64,000 nt of DNA from Rubricoccus marinus (GTDB lineage Bacteria > Bacteroidota > Rhodothermia > Rhodothermales > Rubricoccaceae): the NCBI RefSeq assembly GCF_002257665.1, contig NZ_MQWB01000011.1, forward strand, positions 62,001 through 126,000. The letters are read 5' to 3'. Below are positions 15,163 through 26,685 of this stretch, piece by piece. Numbering within the stretch: position 1 is the stretch's first letter; every line of letters starts with the position of its first letter. The translations under genes and the position numbers were made by a program. The notes beneath the pieces were generated by a model. That model ran no database searches, was not told the DNA's origin, and was given only the letters and a program-made list of their open reading frames with translations.

Positions 15163-17004
15163 CTAATTCGAGCTACGAATAATCTGGATGCTCGATGGTC
15201 GGAACCCCGCCGTAGAGAGGCTCGCCACATATGCACCTGCAGCCACAAGCATGCCTCGAGCGTCGCGGCCATCCCATGTGACGACGCCAGAGCCCCTGCC
15301 GACTGAGGTAGAAGTGTGAATTTGCCTTCCGAGGAGGTCCGTGATTGTAAAGTCGGCAGAGAGGCCCGCTGGTATGCTGACGACAAAAGAGACAGACCCC
15401 GCGCTGGGGTTGGGCGAAGCGTTGACGATGCGCAAGCCTGTGCCTGCTTCTGGCGCCTCGCCAGAGGCGACCGTCTCGCCTTCCAGCAGCCCGTAGCCCT
15501 GCCGGATGCGGACGCGCTGGTTCGTCCTTAGCTGAGTCACGGCCTCCTCTCCCCCGCCCGGCCAGCGCACGACGAGTCGGTCTACGATCTCCGCCTCGCC
15601 CAACCCGACATGAACCGGAGCCAGACTCTGGCCGAGGAACTGCGCGCCATGGTGGGACCGCACCCAGCGCTGGCCTCCCGCTTCGACCTCCACCACCGCG
15701 CCCAGAGCGTCGACGTTGGGCACGTCGCCTTCCAGCGCAATGGAGAGCCACGCGCCGCCAGAGGCGCGGTTGGCGTAGAAGTGCGGCGCCCGCGAGACGT
15801 TGGCGATTAGCACGTCTAGGCGACCGTCCCCATCGGCGTCGAAGATGACGAGGCCCCTGGCGGGGTGGAGGTCATCCACGCTCAGATCCGGGGCGATGTC
15901 GGCAAGCGGGAAGGTGCCGGTGTTCTCGAAGAGCGCGTTCGGCGTGTCGGAGGCGAAGTATCCGTTGGCGACGAAGAGGTCTTGGTCGCCGTCGTTCTCC
16001 AAGTCGAAGAACTCGGCGCCCCAGCCCCATCCGGTTTCGGCGACGCCAGCGGCCTCGGCCTGCCCGGCGTAGCCGCCCGCCTCTTGCGCGACGAAGAGCG
16101 CGTTGGTTTGTACGGGCGAGTCCGCGCGGTTGGTGAGGAAGATGTCCTCGCGACCGTCGCCGTCCAGATCGCCCAGCGCGAGGCCCATGCCTTCGCCAGT
16201 GTTCTCCAGGCCGAATGCGGCTGTCGCCTCGTCGAAGGTGCCTGTTCCGTCGTTGAGGAAAAGCCGGTTGGCGCCGAAGTCGTTGGCGTCGTAGAGGTCC
16301 ACGTCGCCGTCGTGGTCTACGTCTACGGGTAGCGTGGTGTACGTCTTGCCCACATCGCCCAGGCCTCTGGCGGCGCCCGCCTCGGTGAACGTGCCGTCGC
16401 CGTTGTTGACGAAGTACGGGTTGGCGAGATCGCGCGGCGCCCCATCACCGGGATAGTCTTCCCACACGCCGACATGGAGGTCGAGGTCGCCGTCGCCATC
16501 GGTGTCAAACCAGAGCGCGCTCGTGGAGAGTTGGGTGGCGCCGCCCGCGACGCCAGCCGTAGCCGTGACGTCGGTGAACGTGCCGTTGCCGTTGTTGCGG
16601 TAGAGTTGGTTGGGACCGGCGTGCGTGAGGTAGAGGTCGGGCCAGCCGTCGCCGTCGTAGTCGCCCCAGGCGGCGCCCAGCTTGGCACCGTTGCCTGCCG
16701 TGTTGGGTAGCCCGACGCCCGCGCTCCCCGCGACGCCAGAGGCCCGCGTCTGGTCGACAAACGTGCCATCGCCGCGGTTGGCGAAGAGGCGGCTCCACGT
16801 CGTCGTGTTGGCGGCGTCATACGCCTCGCGCACGACGATGTACACGTCGAGGTCGCCGTCACGGTCGTAGTCCGCCACGGCGACGCCGTTCGCGCCCGTA
16901 ACGGAGCCCAGCCCGGAAAGAAACGTCCGGTACTCGAAGCCCTGCCCCGTCGCGCCTCTGGCGAGAAGGACGAGCGCCACGAACAGGAGCGTCCGGCGCA
17001 TCAT
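15163..17004 (-). CDS. secreted FG-GAP/VCBS-repeat protein with ASPIC/UnbV and T9SS domains
   Basis: The product is 613 aa. A signal peptide (MMRRTLLFVALVLLARGATG) is followed by repeated calcium-binding blades of the form DxDxDGDxDxY, for example DYDRDGDLDVYIV, DYDGDGWPDLYLT and DTDGDGDLDLHVG, forming an integrin-like beta-propeller. About residues 440-510 match the ASPIC/UnbV domain (LDVLIANVSRAPHFY, WVRSHHGAQFLGQS). The last 80 residues (IVNASPNPSAG to GAYVASLSTAG) are a T9SS type A sorting domain. Its start overlaps the upstream stop as ATGA, so it closes the long mannan transcription unit. The role is unclear: adhesion or glycan binding at the cell surface is the likely guess. Confidence 0.85.
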   Translation of the reverse strand: MMRRTLLFVALVLLARGATGQGFEYRTFLSGLGSVTGANGVAVADYDRDGDLDVYIVVREAYDAANTTTWSRLFANRGDGTFVDQTRASGVAGSAGVGLPNTAGNGAKLGAAWGDYDGDGWPDLYLTHAGPNQLYRNNGNGTFTDVTATAGVAGGATQLSTSALWFDTDGDGDLDLHVGVWEDYPGDGAPRDLANPYFVNNGDGTFTEAGAARGLGDVGKTYTTLPVDVDHDGDVDLYDANDFGANRLFLNDGTGTFDEATAAFGLENTGEGMGLALGDLDGDGREDIFLTNRADSPVQTNALFVAQEAGGYAGQAEAAGVAETGWGWGAEFFDLENDGDQDLFVANGYFASDTPNALFENTGTFPLADIAPDLSVDDLHPARGLVIFDADGDGRLDVLIANVSRAPHFYANRASGGAWLSIALEGDVPNVDALGAVVEVEAGGQRWVRSHHGAQFLGQSLAPVHVGLGEAEIVDRLVVRWPGGGEEAVTQLRTNQRVRIRQGYGLLEGETVASGEAPEAGTGLRIVNASPNPSAGSVSFVVSIPAGLSADFTITDLLGRQIHTSTSVGRGSGVVTWDGRDARGMLVAAGAYVASLSTAGFRPSSIQIIRSSN

Positions 17005-19205
17005 CGGACCACGTGGACCAGCGCCGACTCGGCGCCTCTGGCGGTCACGATGCGGACGACGTAGGCGCCCGCCGCCAGCGGCTCGGTCGAGAAGCTCGCG
17101 CGGCCTCTGACGTCGAGCCACGCCTCCAACACACGGCGCCCCTGCACGTCGAACACCTCCACGCGGGCGCCAGAGGCATCCGCCTCGATGGTCAACTCAC
17201 GCCCGGCGAGGATCGGACTCGGGAAGGCGCGAAGCCGCGAGACTGCCTCTGGCGTCGGCTCGCCAGAGGTAGCGGTGCCCGTGAACAGCGACGCGGCGAG
17301 GTCGAACGACTGCGGCCCGAGGACGGCGCCGAGGCGGCGGCCGGGGATGTCGTCGGCGGGCGGGTGGATGCCGCCCCAGATGCGCGAGAGGCTGCACTGG
17401 TCGGCGGCGTCGCGGTAGGTGGCCCACTGGAGGCGGACGGTCTGGCTGGGGCCGTCCTCGAAGACGAGGAAGCTGTCTTCTGGCGCGATGAACTCGCCCA
17501 TTCCGCCGGGAAAAAACGGGTCGCCGGTGAGCCGCGTTAGCACTTCGGCGGCGGCGCGCGAGTAGGTAGAGTGCCCCGAGATGTAGCCCGCGAAGGGCGG
17601 CGTCACGAACGTCGGCCGCTGGTACGGCCACCAGTCTTCGAGGCGGATCCAGCCCACGCCCGCCACGTCGGTCTCGGGGTCTTCTACGGCCTCCGGTCCC
17701 CGCCACGCCCACACCTTCACCTTGCCGACGTGCTGGGCGCTGTCGCCCGCCAGAGGATCCTCTGGCGGGATGATCTCGGCGACGCCGGGCGCCAGAGGCA
17801 TCCCGGCGGGGTGGTAGCTCGGCGCGTCGGGATCACTGCTCTGGCCGCGGTCGGCCATCGCGCGGAGCGCGGAGATGGAGCGGATGGAATCGTAGCGGCC
17901 CTTGATTCCCCAGGCCGCGATGGCGACATCGTGCATGGCGCCGCCGAGCGCGAAGTAGGCCTTCACGTCCCACTCCAGTTCGCCCAACACCGGCCCGTTT
18001 CCCCCGAAGCGCTTGACGAGGCGCGGGTCGTCGTTGACCGTGTTGAGGATCGTGAACCAGTGGCCGGGCGGCGTCTCGGAGTCGGGGCCGTCGGCCCAGA
18101 ACTCGGCGAGGACGCGGGTGAGGTCGCCGCGCAGGACGGGGTTGGGCGCGTACGGCTGGCCCGTGCGCGGGTTGAGGCTCCGGCCGGGTCCCAGCGGACC
18201 TCGCCCCTCGGGATCGTAGAATGCGGCGTACTCGGGGAACCCGTCGGGCAGGTCCGCATCCGTCAGCCCGCCCGTCGCGCCGGGCGAGGCGTCCCACGTC
18301 ACGCCAGAGGCAGGATCGAGGTGGCCGCTCCACCGCGCGACGAGCGCGAAGCCGTCGAGGTAAGCCTGCGTGGTGCCCTGCCAGTTCAGGGTGTCCAGCG
18401 GCGGCGGCGGGCCAGGGTCGTTGTAGACCGGGAAGTCGGCGCCGTTGCGGACGAAGACGGTCCGGTCGTCTGCGCGCAACGCGAACGGCCGCACGCGCCC
18501 CCACTCCGGCCCGACGAACGCGGGCGTCCCGCCCGGCACCTCGTTGCCACTCTGGTCGATGAACGTCTCGAAGCGGAGCGGCTGCCACCGGTTGGGGTCG
18601 AGTAGGGTCGGGTTGCCCGGCTGAGCCACGTCCATCGGCGGGTTGACGGGCGCGTAGTCCACGTAGCCATACCCCAGCGCCTCGTTCGCACCGTCGCCCA
18701 TGCCAAAGGCGATGACGCACGCTGCGATGGCGTTGCCGAGCCCGGCCGCGCCGCTGGCGGCATCGGTGGTCACCACGCCGGGATCGTAGCCTCTGGCGAC
18801 GAGCAACGAGTCGAGCAACGGGAGCGTGTCGAGCGCGCCGGGCGAGTTGAGAAAGCGGTGCGTGAGCACGCGGTAGGCGGCGTAACTGATGGCCTCTTCG
18901 CGGGCGGCCTCCACGTCGCCAACGACGGGCGGCTCGCCAATCCTGCAGGCCGTTCCGCCGCGCGGCTGGTTCAGGAAGTACGGCTGCGCCGTGGCGTCGT
19001 AGGCCGCCCACGCGTCGTACATCACGGCGGAGACGTGGAAGAGGTTGCGGGCGTGGACCGTCGGGCGTGCGAGGTCGCCGCGGATGCCCTCCAAGAGCGC
19101 CTCGTTCCACTCGCGCGCGACCGAGTGCGGAGCACCCGAATGCTGGCCTCTGGCGGGCGGCGCCAGAGGCAGCAGCAGCGCGAGCGCGAAGAGGAGGCGG
19201 GCCAT
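17001..19205 (-). CDS. secreted PAP2/vanadium haloperoxidase-like protein with T9SS domain
   Basis: The product is 734 aa. After the signal peptide the protein is helical and carries the PAP2 motifs in order: YQRPTFVTPPF, AGYISGHSTYSRAA and LSRIWGGIHPPADD. The SGHS and SR.....H motifs hold the Arg and two His residues expected at a vanadate or phosphate site, near residues 540-610. The final 80 residues (LRAFPSPILAG to GAYVVRIVTARG) form a T9SS sorting domain. Family members include vanadium chloro/bromoperoxidases and phosphatases, so either activity is possible. Its place as the penultimate gene of a glycan-degradation operon is unusual. The gap to GH27 is nine bases. Confidence 0.82.
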   Translation of the reverse strand: MARLLFALALLLPLAPPARGQHSGAPHSVAREWNEALLEGIRGDLARPTVHARNLFHVSAVMYDAWAAYDATAQPYFLNQPRGGTACRIGEPPVVGDVEAAREEAISYAAYRVLTHRFLNSPGALDTLPLLDSLLVARGYDPGVVTTDAASGAAGLGNAIAACVIAFGMGDGANEALGYGYVDYAPVNPPMDVAQPGNPTLLDPNRWQPLRFETFIDQSGNEVPGGTPAFVGPEWGRVRPFALRADDRTVFVRNGADFPVYNDPGPPPPLDTLNWQGTTQAYLDGFALVARWSGHLDPASGVTWDASPGATGGLTDADLPDGFPEYAAFYDPEGRGPLGPGRSLNPRTGQPYAPNPVLRGDLTRVLAEFWADGPDSETPPGHWFTILNTVNDDPRLVKRFGGNGPVLGELEWDVKAYFALGGAMHDVAIAAWGIKGRYDSIRSISALRAMADRGQSSDPDAPSYHPAGMPLAPGVAEIIPPEDPLAGDSAQHVGKVKVWAWRGPEAVEDPETDVAGVGWIRLEDWWPYQRPTFVTPPFAGYISGHSTYSRAAAEVLTRLTGDPFFPGGMGEFIAPEDSFLVFEDGPSQTVRLQWATYRDAADQCSLSRIWGGIHPPADDIPGRRLGAVLGPQSFDLAASLFTGTATSGEPTPEAVSRLRAFPSPILAGRELTIEADASGARVEVFDVQGRRVLEAWLDVRGRASFSTEPLAAGAYVVRIVTARGAESALVHVVR

Positions 19206-19214
19206 CGCGTGAGG

Positions 19215-20438
19215 TCAGGGACGTGTGAGACGGACCATCATCACGTCGCGAGCCGGGACGGTCACCGCCAGAGGCTGGGCGGTCGTGCCCGCGTCGGCGT
19301 GGCGGAAGAGGTCACGGATGGCGTAGGTGTTCTGGTCGAAGTGCGGGCGGTTCTGCGAAAACGCGTCCTCCACGTCCTCCTCGACCCAGTCGAACGTCAC
19401 CGCCTCCGGCTCGTCGTTGCGGTTGAGGATCGCCATGGCCCACTCGCCGTCCGCCAAAGGCTTGAACCAGATCTCGACGCCGCCCGCGCGCTTGTGCGGG
19501 AAGCCCTCGACGCCGAGAGGGTCCTGATCCACGGCGATGACCTCCTCGTTGGTGAGGATGTCGCGTGTGGCGTCGGTCATCGTGCGGACGTCGTTGCCCG
19601 CGATGAGCGGCGCGTGGAGCATGGCCCACATCGCGAAGTGCGCCCGGTCCTCGTTCGTGGTCGGCATGTTGCCGACCTCCATCATGTCGGGGTCGTTCCA
19701 GTGGCCGGGCGCGGCGTGGACGCGGAGGCCACGCTCGACCTGCATGTCGACGATCCGCATGACGCCGTGCGAGTTCCAGTTGCCGTGGCTGACCACGCAG
19801 TCCCAGCAGTTGATGATGTCGCCGCTGGTCCGCCACATGTGGCCGATGTCCTTGCCCCAGGTCCACGGCTGGTTGTCGCCCCACTCGCAGATGGAGAAGA
19901 AGATGTCGCGGCCGCTGGCGGCGAGCGCGTTGCGCATGGTGCGGTAGGCCTCGGGCGCGTTGCGGCTTTCCGTGTTGCACCAGTCGTACTTGAGGTAGTC
20001 GATGCCCCAGCGGGCGTACTGGAGGGCGTCCTGGTATTCGTATCCCTGGCTCCCAGGGCGCCCCGCGCAGGTCTTGATCCCGGCGTCGGAGTAGATCCCA
20101 ATCTTGAGGCCCTGGCTGTGAACATAATCGGCGAGCGCTTTCATGCCCGAGGGGAAGCGCTGGGGGTCGGGCTGGATAAAGCCGTTCTCGTCGCGCTCGC
20201 CGTGCCAGCAGTCGTCGATATTGACGTAGGTGTAGCCCGCGTCGCGCATGCCGGACGAGACCATCGCGTCGGCGGTCTCACGAATGAGGTCTTCGTCGAT
20301 GTCGCAGGCGAAGGTGTTCCACGAGTTCCAGCCCATCGGGGGCGTGAGGGCCAGGCCAACGGCCTTGGGGGCGTTGTCCTGGGCGCTGGCGCCAGAGGCC
20401 ACGAGGGTGAGCGCGAGGGCGCAGAGGAGTCGGTTCAT
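19215..20438 (-). CDS. GH27 alpha-galactosidase, exported
   Basis: The product is 407 aa. The signal peptide is MNRLLCALALTLVASGASA. The (beta/alpha)8 domain starts LTPPMGWNSWNTFACDIDE, with YTYVNIDDCWHGERD, the nucleophile Asp in YLKYDWCN and the acid/base Asp in NDPDMMEVGN, all standard GH27 signatures. The C-terminal beta domain is short. It would remove alpha-1,6-galactosyl branches of galactomannan. The frame is open much further upstream, but the signal peptide and homology fix the start at 20438. It is followed by the sugar symporter and galactokinase genes in the same unit, which import and phosphorylate the released galactose. Confidence 0.93.
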   Translation of the reverse strand: MNRLLCALALTLVASGASAQDNAPKAVGLALTPPMGWNSWNTFACDIDEDLIRETADAMVSSGMRDAGYTYVNIDDCWHGERDENGFIQPDPQRFPSGMKALADYVHSQGLKIGIYSDAGIKTCAGRPGSQGYEYQDALQYARWGIDYLKYDWCNTESRNAPEAYRTMRNALAASGRDIFFSICEWGDNQPWTWGKDIGHMWRTSGDIINCWDCVVSHGNWNSHGVMRIVDMQVERGLRVHAAPGHWNDPDMMEVGNMPTTNEDRAHFAMWAMLHAPLIAGNDVRTMTDATRDILTNEEVIAVDQDPLGVEGFPHKRAGGVEIWFKPLADGEWAMAILNRNDEPEAVTFDWVEEDVEDAFSQNRPHFDQNTYAIRDLFRHADAGTTAQPLAVTVPARDVMMVRLTRP

Positions 20439-20497
20439 GAGGATGGAGAGACGAGAAGCGGGTGGAGTTGGGGGCGAACGTCCGCATCGAGCGAGAC

Positions 20498-22527
20498 CTA
20501 TCGCGCGACGCCGAGGGGGCTGAAGACGACGTAGAGCACAACGGTGACGGCGCACACGGCGAGGCCCGCCCACAGCGCGCCACGCGATTGGACCAGCGCG
20601 ATGCCCGCGTTGGACTCGAACCGCACCGGCTCCGCCAGAGGCTTCGCGACCGTCATGACGCCCATCACGGCGACGCATAGAGCGAAGCAGATCGCCATGC
20701 GGTTGAGGAACTGCACCTCGGGGACGGCCACCTTGAGCAGTCCGTACGCCACGATGTTGGTCAGCAACCCGGCCACGCCAGAGGCGCGCGGCGCCTTTTT
20801 GACGAGCAGGCCGACGACGAAGACGGCCAGGATGCCCGGCGAGATGAAGCCCTGGCCCTCCTGGATAATCGTAAAGATGGAGTTGCTGACGGCCGGATTC
20901 CCGAGTTGAGGCGCCAGAAGTACGGCCACGGCCGCGAAGGCGAACACGCAGATCCGCCCGATGCGGACGATCTGTTTCTGCGTCGCCTGCGGCTGGATGT
21001 ACGTCTGGTAGATGTCGATGGTGAAGATGGTCGAGGCCGCGTTGAGCATCGCCGCGAGCGACGAGACGACGGCGCCGAGCAGCGCCGCGAGGATGAACCC
21101 GACGATGCCGACGCCCTGCGGCAGCACGCCGCCCAGCAGCCGCGCCAGCGCCGTGTCGTACTTGTAGGCGATGAGCGTCGAGGACGACGTGGCGGCGCCG
21201 ATGCCTCTGGCGGTCGCCTCCTGCGCCGCGTTGAAGGCCGCGATCTCCTGCGCCATGCCCGCGTTGACGTGCGCGAAGGCGAGGTCGCCAGAGGCGAACG
21301 TGGCGTAGGGCCCGGGCTCTGTCGCGTCGAAGGTCGCGCGCGTGAGGGGGATCACGTTGGGTCTCCGCCTGGCCTCCGACGGGATGGCGTCCTCGGTCGG
21401 GTAGATCGCGAGGAGGTATTGGTCGCCCTCGTGCGCGGCGACGGCCTCTGGCGTGGGGCTTTCGTCCACGTCCACGAAGCCGGTCTCCGGGTTGGCCTTG
21501 ACGTATTGCACGAGGACGCTCGCGTTGTCCGGCCCGGCGTCGGCGGCCATCCCGTCGGCGTAGAGGTTGAAGGCGATCATCCCCGGGATGACGATGCCGA
21601 GCGGGAGCAGAAGCTTCATCGCGGCGGCGAAGACGATGCCGCGCTGGCCTTCGGCGAGCGACTCCGAGCCCAGCGTCCGTTGGGTGATGTACTGGTTGAG
21701 GCCCCAGTAGTAGAAGTTGGGGATCCAGAGCCCGAGCAGCAGCGCCGTCCACGGCAGCACGCTGTCGGTCGCGGGCAAGAACATGTTGAGCCGGTTGCCA
21801 TTGAGGTCCAAAAACCGCTCCATCGCACCTGCGCCGCTCGCCAGAGGCCGGCTCTCGATGGCGCCCGTGGCCACGTCGGTGACGGTCGTCGCGGCGCCGG
21901 CGTTGCCTAGGGCCTGGAAAGCGAAGTACGTGATGAGCAGGCCGCCGAGGAGGAGCGCGCTGCCCTGGATGAGGTCGGCCCAGACGGCCGCCTTGAGGCC
22001 GCCAGCGGCCACGTACAGCATCGCGATGAGGCCGATCACGAGGGCCGGGGTGAAGAGCCCTATCGCGTAGCCCGCGTCACCCGCGAGCGTCCGGATGGTG
22101 AGCGCTCCGGAGTAGGTGACCGCGCCCAACAGCAGCAGGTAGATGCCGAGCGTGGCGACGGCCATGACGGTGCGCGCGGCGCCGTTGAAGCGGACTTCGA
22201 GGAACTGCGGCATCGTGTAGATGCCCGCACGCAGGAAGTACGGCAGGAACGCGAAGGCGACGACGACAAGCGTGATCGCGGCCATCCACTCGTACGACGC
22301 AATCGCGAGGCCGACGTGGCTTGCGGCGTTGCCGCTCATCCCGACGAACTGCTCGGTCGAGATGTTGGCAGCGATGAGGGAGAACCCGATGAGCCACCAC
22401 TTCAGGTCGCGCCCGGCGAGGAAGTAGTCCTCGCCCGAGCCGTCGGCGTTGCGGCTGCGCAGCAGACCGACGGTGACGACGACGGCCACGAAGGCGACGA
22501 AGACGAGGGTGTCGACCAGTCCGAAGG

Positions 22528-22531
<4 letters not shown>
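20498..22531 (-). CDS. SGLT-type sodium/sugar symporter (SSS family)
   Basis: The product is 677 aa with about 14 predicted membrane helices. SSS signatures visible include NADGSGEDYFLAGRDLKWWL, SLIAANISTEQFVGMSG, FLPYFLRAGIYTMPQFLEVR and the GLAIASYEWMAA segment, like Vibrio vSGLT. A large extramembranous insert (about 330-430) is unusual in length. Its start overlaps the galactokinase stop as ATGA, so the two are coupled. Galactose (from GH27) or glucose are the likely substrates, taken up with sodium, fitting a marine host. Confidence 0.9.
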
Positions 22532-23680
<1,149 letters not shown>

Positions 23681-23688
<8 letters not shown>

Positions 23689-24703
23689 CGGCGTGCACCT
23701 CGGAATCGTCGCCCAGGACGAGCGCTCCATTCGCGCCAGAGGCGGAGGCCCGGTCGCCGAGAAGGGCGCCGGAGAGTGCCGAATGGCGTACGATGGCCTC
23801 GCGCATCACCACGCTGTCTCGCACGACGGCGTCTCTGATCACCGCCCCGGCCTCGACGACGGCGTACGGCCCGATAACGGACCGCCGCACGTCGGCGTCG
23901 GGGTGGACGTAGCTCGGCGCAACGATCACGGACTCGCCTCTGGCGCCAGAGGCAGCGGTTTCGTGCTCGCCCGCGTCGAGAAGGGCGCGGACGGTCTGGC
24001 GGTAGGACGCCAGCGTGCCGGTGTCGAGCCAGCGCGCCGCGGGCGCCGTCGCCATGCGCGCGCCGTTTTGTACGAGGCGGTCGTAGGCGTCGGTCAGTTG
24101 GAACTCGCCGCCCGCGCCCGTCGCGCCAGAGGCGAGCATGTCGTCTACGGCGGTGCGCAGCGCGGCGCCCTCGCGGACGTAGTAGGCACCGATGAGCGTC
24201 TCGGTCCACTCGGCGGTCGTCGGCTTCTCAATGAGCCGCACGATGCGGCCGTTCTCATCGCGCGCGACGACGCCGAAGCGGCGCGGGTCGTCCACGTGGA
24301 CGGTCCACGCCACGAGGTCCACGTCGCCAGAGGCGAGCGGTGCGGCGCCTCTGTCGGGGGTGAAGAGCGTGTCGGCCCAGCATGTGAGGATCTCGCCGTC
24401 CATCGCGTCGCCCGCGCACGCGATGGCGTGGGCGGTGCCGAGCGGCTCGGGCTGGACCGCGAAGGCGGCGCGGAGCCCGTGGGCGTCGCAGGCCGCCGCG
24501 AGCGCGTCGCGGACGCCAGAGGCAGCGTCGGGGCCGAGCACGAAAACAGCCTCGTCCACCGGCCGCCCGAGCGCTCCCGCGAAGGCGTCCAGGATGTGGA
24601 CGATCGCGGGGCGCCCGAGCAGGGGCAGAAGAGGCTTTGGCGTCGTGTGGCTGAACGGACGCAGGCGTGTGCCCCGACCGCCCATGGGGACGATCAATCG
24701 CAT
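23681..24703 (-). CDS. sugar-1-phosphate nucleotidyltransferase
   Basis: The product is 340 aa. The N-terminal Rossmann-type domain has the signature PMGGRGTRLRPFSHTTPKPL, the lysine in RLIEKP, and GEFQLTDAYDRLV. The C-terminal part (about 260-340) has hexapeptide-like left-handed beta-helix turns (VIGPYAVVEAGAVIRDAVVR). This is the RmlA/GalU/GlmU-type family. Tight coupling with galactokinase suggests UDP- or dTDP-galactose formation directly from galactose 1-phosphate, bypassing GalT. The nucleotide and sugar specificity cannot be read from the sequence. Confidence 0.85.
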
Positions 24704-24733
24704 CCTGGAGCGGTCGGGGAATGGGTCATCGAG

Positions 24734-26629
24734 CTACTTCTGGAGCGTCACGCGCGTGACGACCGACGCGTCACCCGCGGTCAGGCGGACGATGTAGACG
24801 CCGCTGCGCAGGCTCGCGCCCGAGAGAACGGCCTCGTGGTCGCCAGAGGCCATCGGGCCATTTGCCAGGACGGCGACCTCGCGGCCGAGCACGTCGTAGA
24901 CGGTCAGGCGAACGGTCTCCGCCTGCTCCAGCGAGAACGGAATGCGGGCCGACGTGCCGAAGGGGTTCGGCGCGGCGCGGCCGAGCGCGATGCCGCCAGA
25001 GGCCGCTGGCGTCTCCGTACCCGGCGCCACGAGCGGCGTGAGCGTCACGGAATCGTAGTAGGTGTAACCGTAGCACGCCGTGATGACGAGCGTACCTGTT
25101 GAGCCGTCCACCGTTACCGTACCGGACGACGCGTCGGTCAGCGCGAGGTTGGTCCACGCCGTCGCCTCGGGGAACGCGAAGGACTCGGTGCACTCGGCGC
25201 TGTCGCCGTAGCGCACGCCGTCCACGTCGACGTACTCGTACTTCGTGTCGCCGAACGGAGCGGCGTAGCGGACCGAGAGGTTGTACTCCCCCGGCTCAAG
25301 GCCGGAGATGTCGATGGTGAGGGCGCCCTTCTGAAGCGCGACGAATCCGGTCCCGGTGTAATCGGCGGGGACGTTGGTGTCGGTCGTGGCGTCGCGGACC
25401 TCGGCGCCGGGCTCGGTGTCGTCGGGGAGCGGGTCGGAGACCGCGCCGTCTTCGGCCTCGAACGTGAAGCCGCCGACGGGTGGCGTGTCCGCCTCGACGT
25501 CGCCAGAGGCGATGACGAGCACCTGGTAGCCCGCCGCAGGATCCGGGTTGCTGGAGGGCGTGAACTGCCCGACGATCCCTGTGGCCGTGAACGCGCCAGA
25601 GGGGATGTCCGTCCCGTCGATGGCCGTGTCGTCCGCGTTGGGGATGCGGAGGCCGTCCGTGAGGGTCGCCGACACGTCCGTCACCTCGTAGCTCGTCCCG
25701 GCTGCGAACGTGCCCGTGGATGCGGTCGTGAGGCCGCTGACCTGAACGAGTTCGGACTCGTACTGCTCGCCGTTGTCGATAAGCTCCTGGAGCGTGACCT
25801 CTTGCGCGTCCGGTGCGTCGCCCTGGCTGACGACCGTGTAGCTGGTGAGGTCTGGTCCGTTGAGCTGCAGGATGCCGCCGCGAGGATCGCTGGGGAACTG
25901 CGAGATCGTGCCCGTCACCTCGATGACGGTGCCCGGCGTGATGGTGCCGCTGGCGATGTCATCGAAAAACGCGCCAGAGGTCTGGCGAATCGCGAGGCCG
26001 CCCGTCTCATCCTGGAAGTAGCTGAAAGCGCCCGCCGCTCGCGTGACCGTGCCCGAGACGGTGACCTCGGCGTCGACGCCAGCGGCGCGGGCCTCGGCGA
26101 TGGTCATGCCCCCGCTGCCGGGAGCGGTCAGCGTGACGGAGTCGAAGTAGGTGTAGCCGTAGCACGCCGTGATGACGAGCGTGCCCGTCGTACCATCGAC
26201 GGTGACCGTCCCGGTCGTCGCGTCGGCCAGCGCCAGAGGCGTCCAGACGGCCGTGTCGGCGAACGTAAAGGACTCGGTGCACTCGGCGCTATCGCCGTAG
26301 CGCACGCCGTCCACGTCCACGTACTCGTACTTGAGCCCGAAGGGCGAGGCGTAGTTGACGGAGAGGTCGTACTCGCCTGCGGGGACGCTGGAGATGTCGA
26401 CGGTGATCACGCCCTTCTGGAGCGCGACGAAGCCCGTGCCTGTGAACGTGCCGGAGACGTTGGTGTCGGTCGAGGCATCGCGGACCTCGGCGCCGGGGTC
26501 GGCGTCGTCGGGGTCAGAATCGGAGAGCGTGGCGTCCTCCGCCTCGAAGGCGTAGGTCTGCGCGTGGGCCTCTGGCGGAGCCAGAAAGGCGAGGGCGAGA
26601 AAGAAGGAAAAGAGAGTCGCGAGACGCAT
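24734..26629 (-). CDS. secreted protein: CBM, OB-fold-like module, second CBM copy, T9SS domain
   Basis: The product is 631 aa with signal peptide MRLATLFSFFLALAFL. Two carbohydrate-binding-like jelly-roll modules (about 25-165 and 385-525) are near copies: both have FEAEDA/FEAEDG starts, TGTGFVALQKG, KYEYVDVDGVRYGDSAECTE and TLVITACYGYTY. Between them lies a DUF5689-like OB-fold region with two segments (MTIAEARAAGVDAEVTVSGT; EVTLQELIDNGEQYESELVQ). The C-terminus (APNPFGTSARIPF to SGVYIVRLTAG) is a T9SS sorting signal. No catalytic domain is apparent, so it probably binds glycans at the cell surface. DNA similarity between the two modules is also high, pointing to a fairly recent duplication. 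Confidence 0.82.
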   Translation of the reverse strand: MRLATLFSFFLALAFLAPPEAHAQTYAFEAEDATLSDSDPDDADPGAEVRDASTDTNVSGTFTGTGFVALQKGVITVDISSVPAGEYDLSVNYASPFGLKYEYVDVDGVRYGDSAECTESFTFADTAVWTPLALADATTGTVTVDGTTGTLVITACYGYTYFDSVTLTAPGSGGMTIAEARAAGVDAEVTVSGTVTRAAGAFSYFQDETGGLAIRQTSGAFFDDIASGTITPGTVIEVTGTISQFPSDPRGGILQLNGPDLTSYTVVSQGDAPDAQEVTLQELIDNGEQYESELVQVSGLTTASTGTFAAGTSYEVTDVSATLTDGLRIPNADDTAIDGTDIPSGAFTATGIVGQFTPSSNPDPAAGYQVLVIASGDVEADTPPVGGFTFEAEDGAVSDPLPDDTEPGAEVRDATTDTNVPADYTGTGFVALQKGALTIDISGLEPGEYNLSVRYAAPFGDTKYEYVDVDGVRYGDSAECTESFAFPEATAWTNLALTDASSGTVTVDGSTGTLVITACYGYTYYDSVTLTPLVAPGTETPAASGGIALGRAAPNPFGTSARIPFSLEQAETVRLTVYDVLGREVAVLANGPMASGDHEAVLSGASLRSGVYIVRLTAGDASVVTRVTLQK

Positions 26630-26685
26630 GGAGGTGAGACGTGTGGGGTGACCAGGCGCGAGAGGCCCGGACGGTGGGTCCGCTG

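Noticed and set aside
20439-21752. Upstream extension of the GH27 frame
   Set aside because: The extension is antisense/out-of-frame to the symporter gene and lacks homology; the signal peptide sets the start at 20438.
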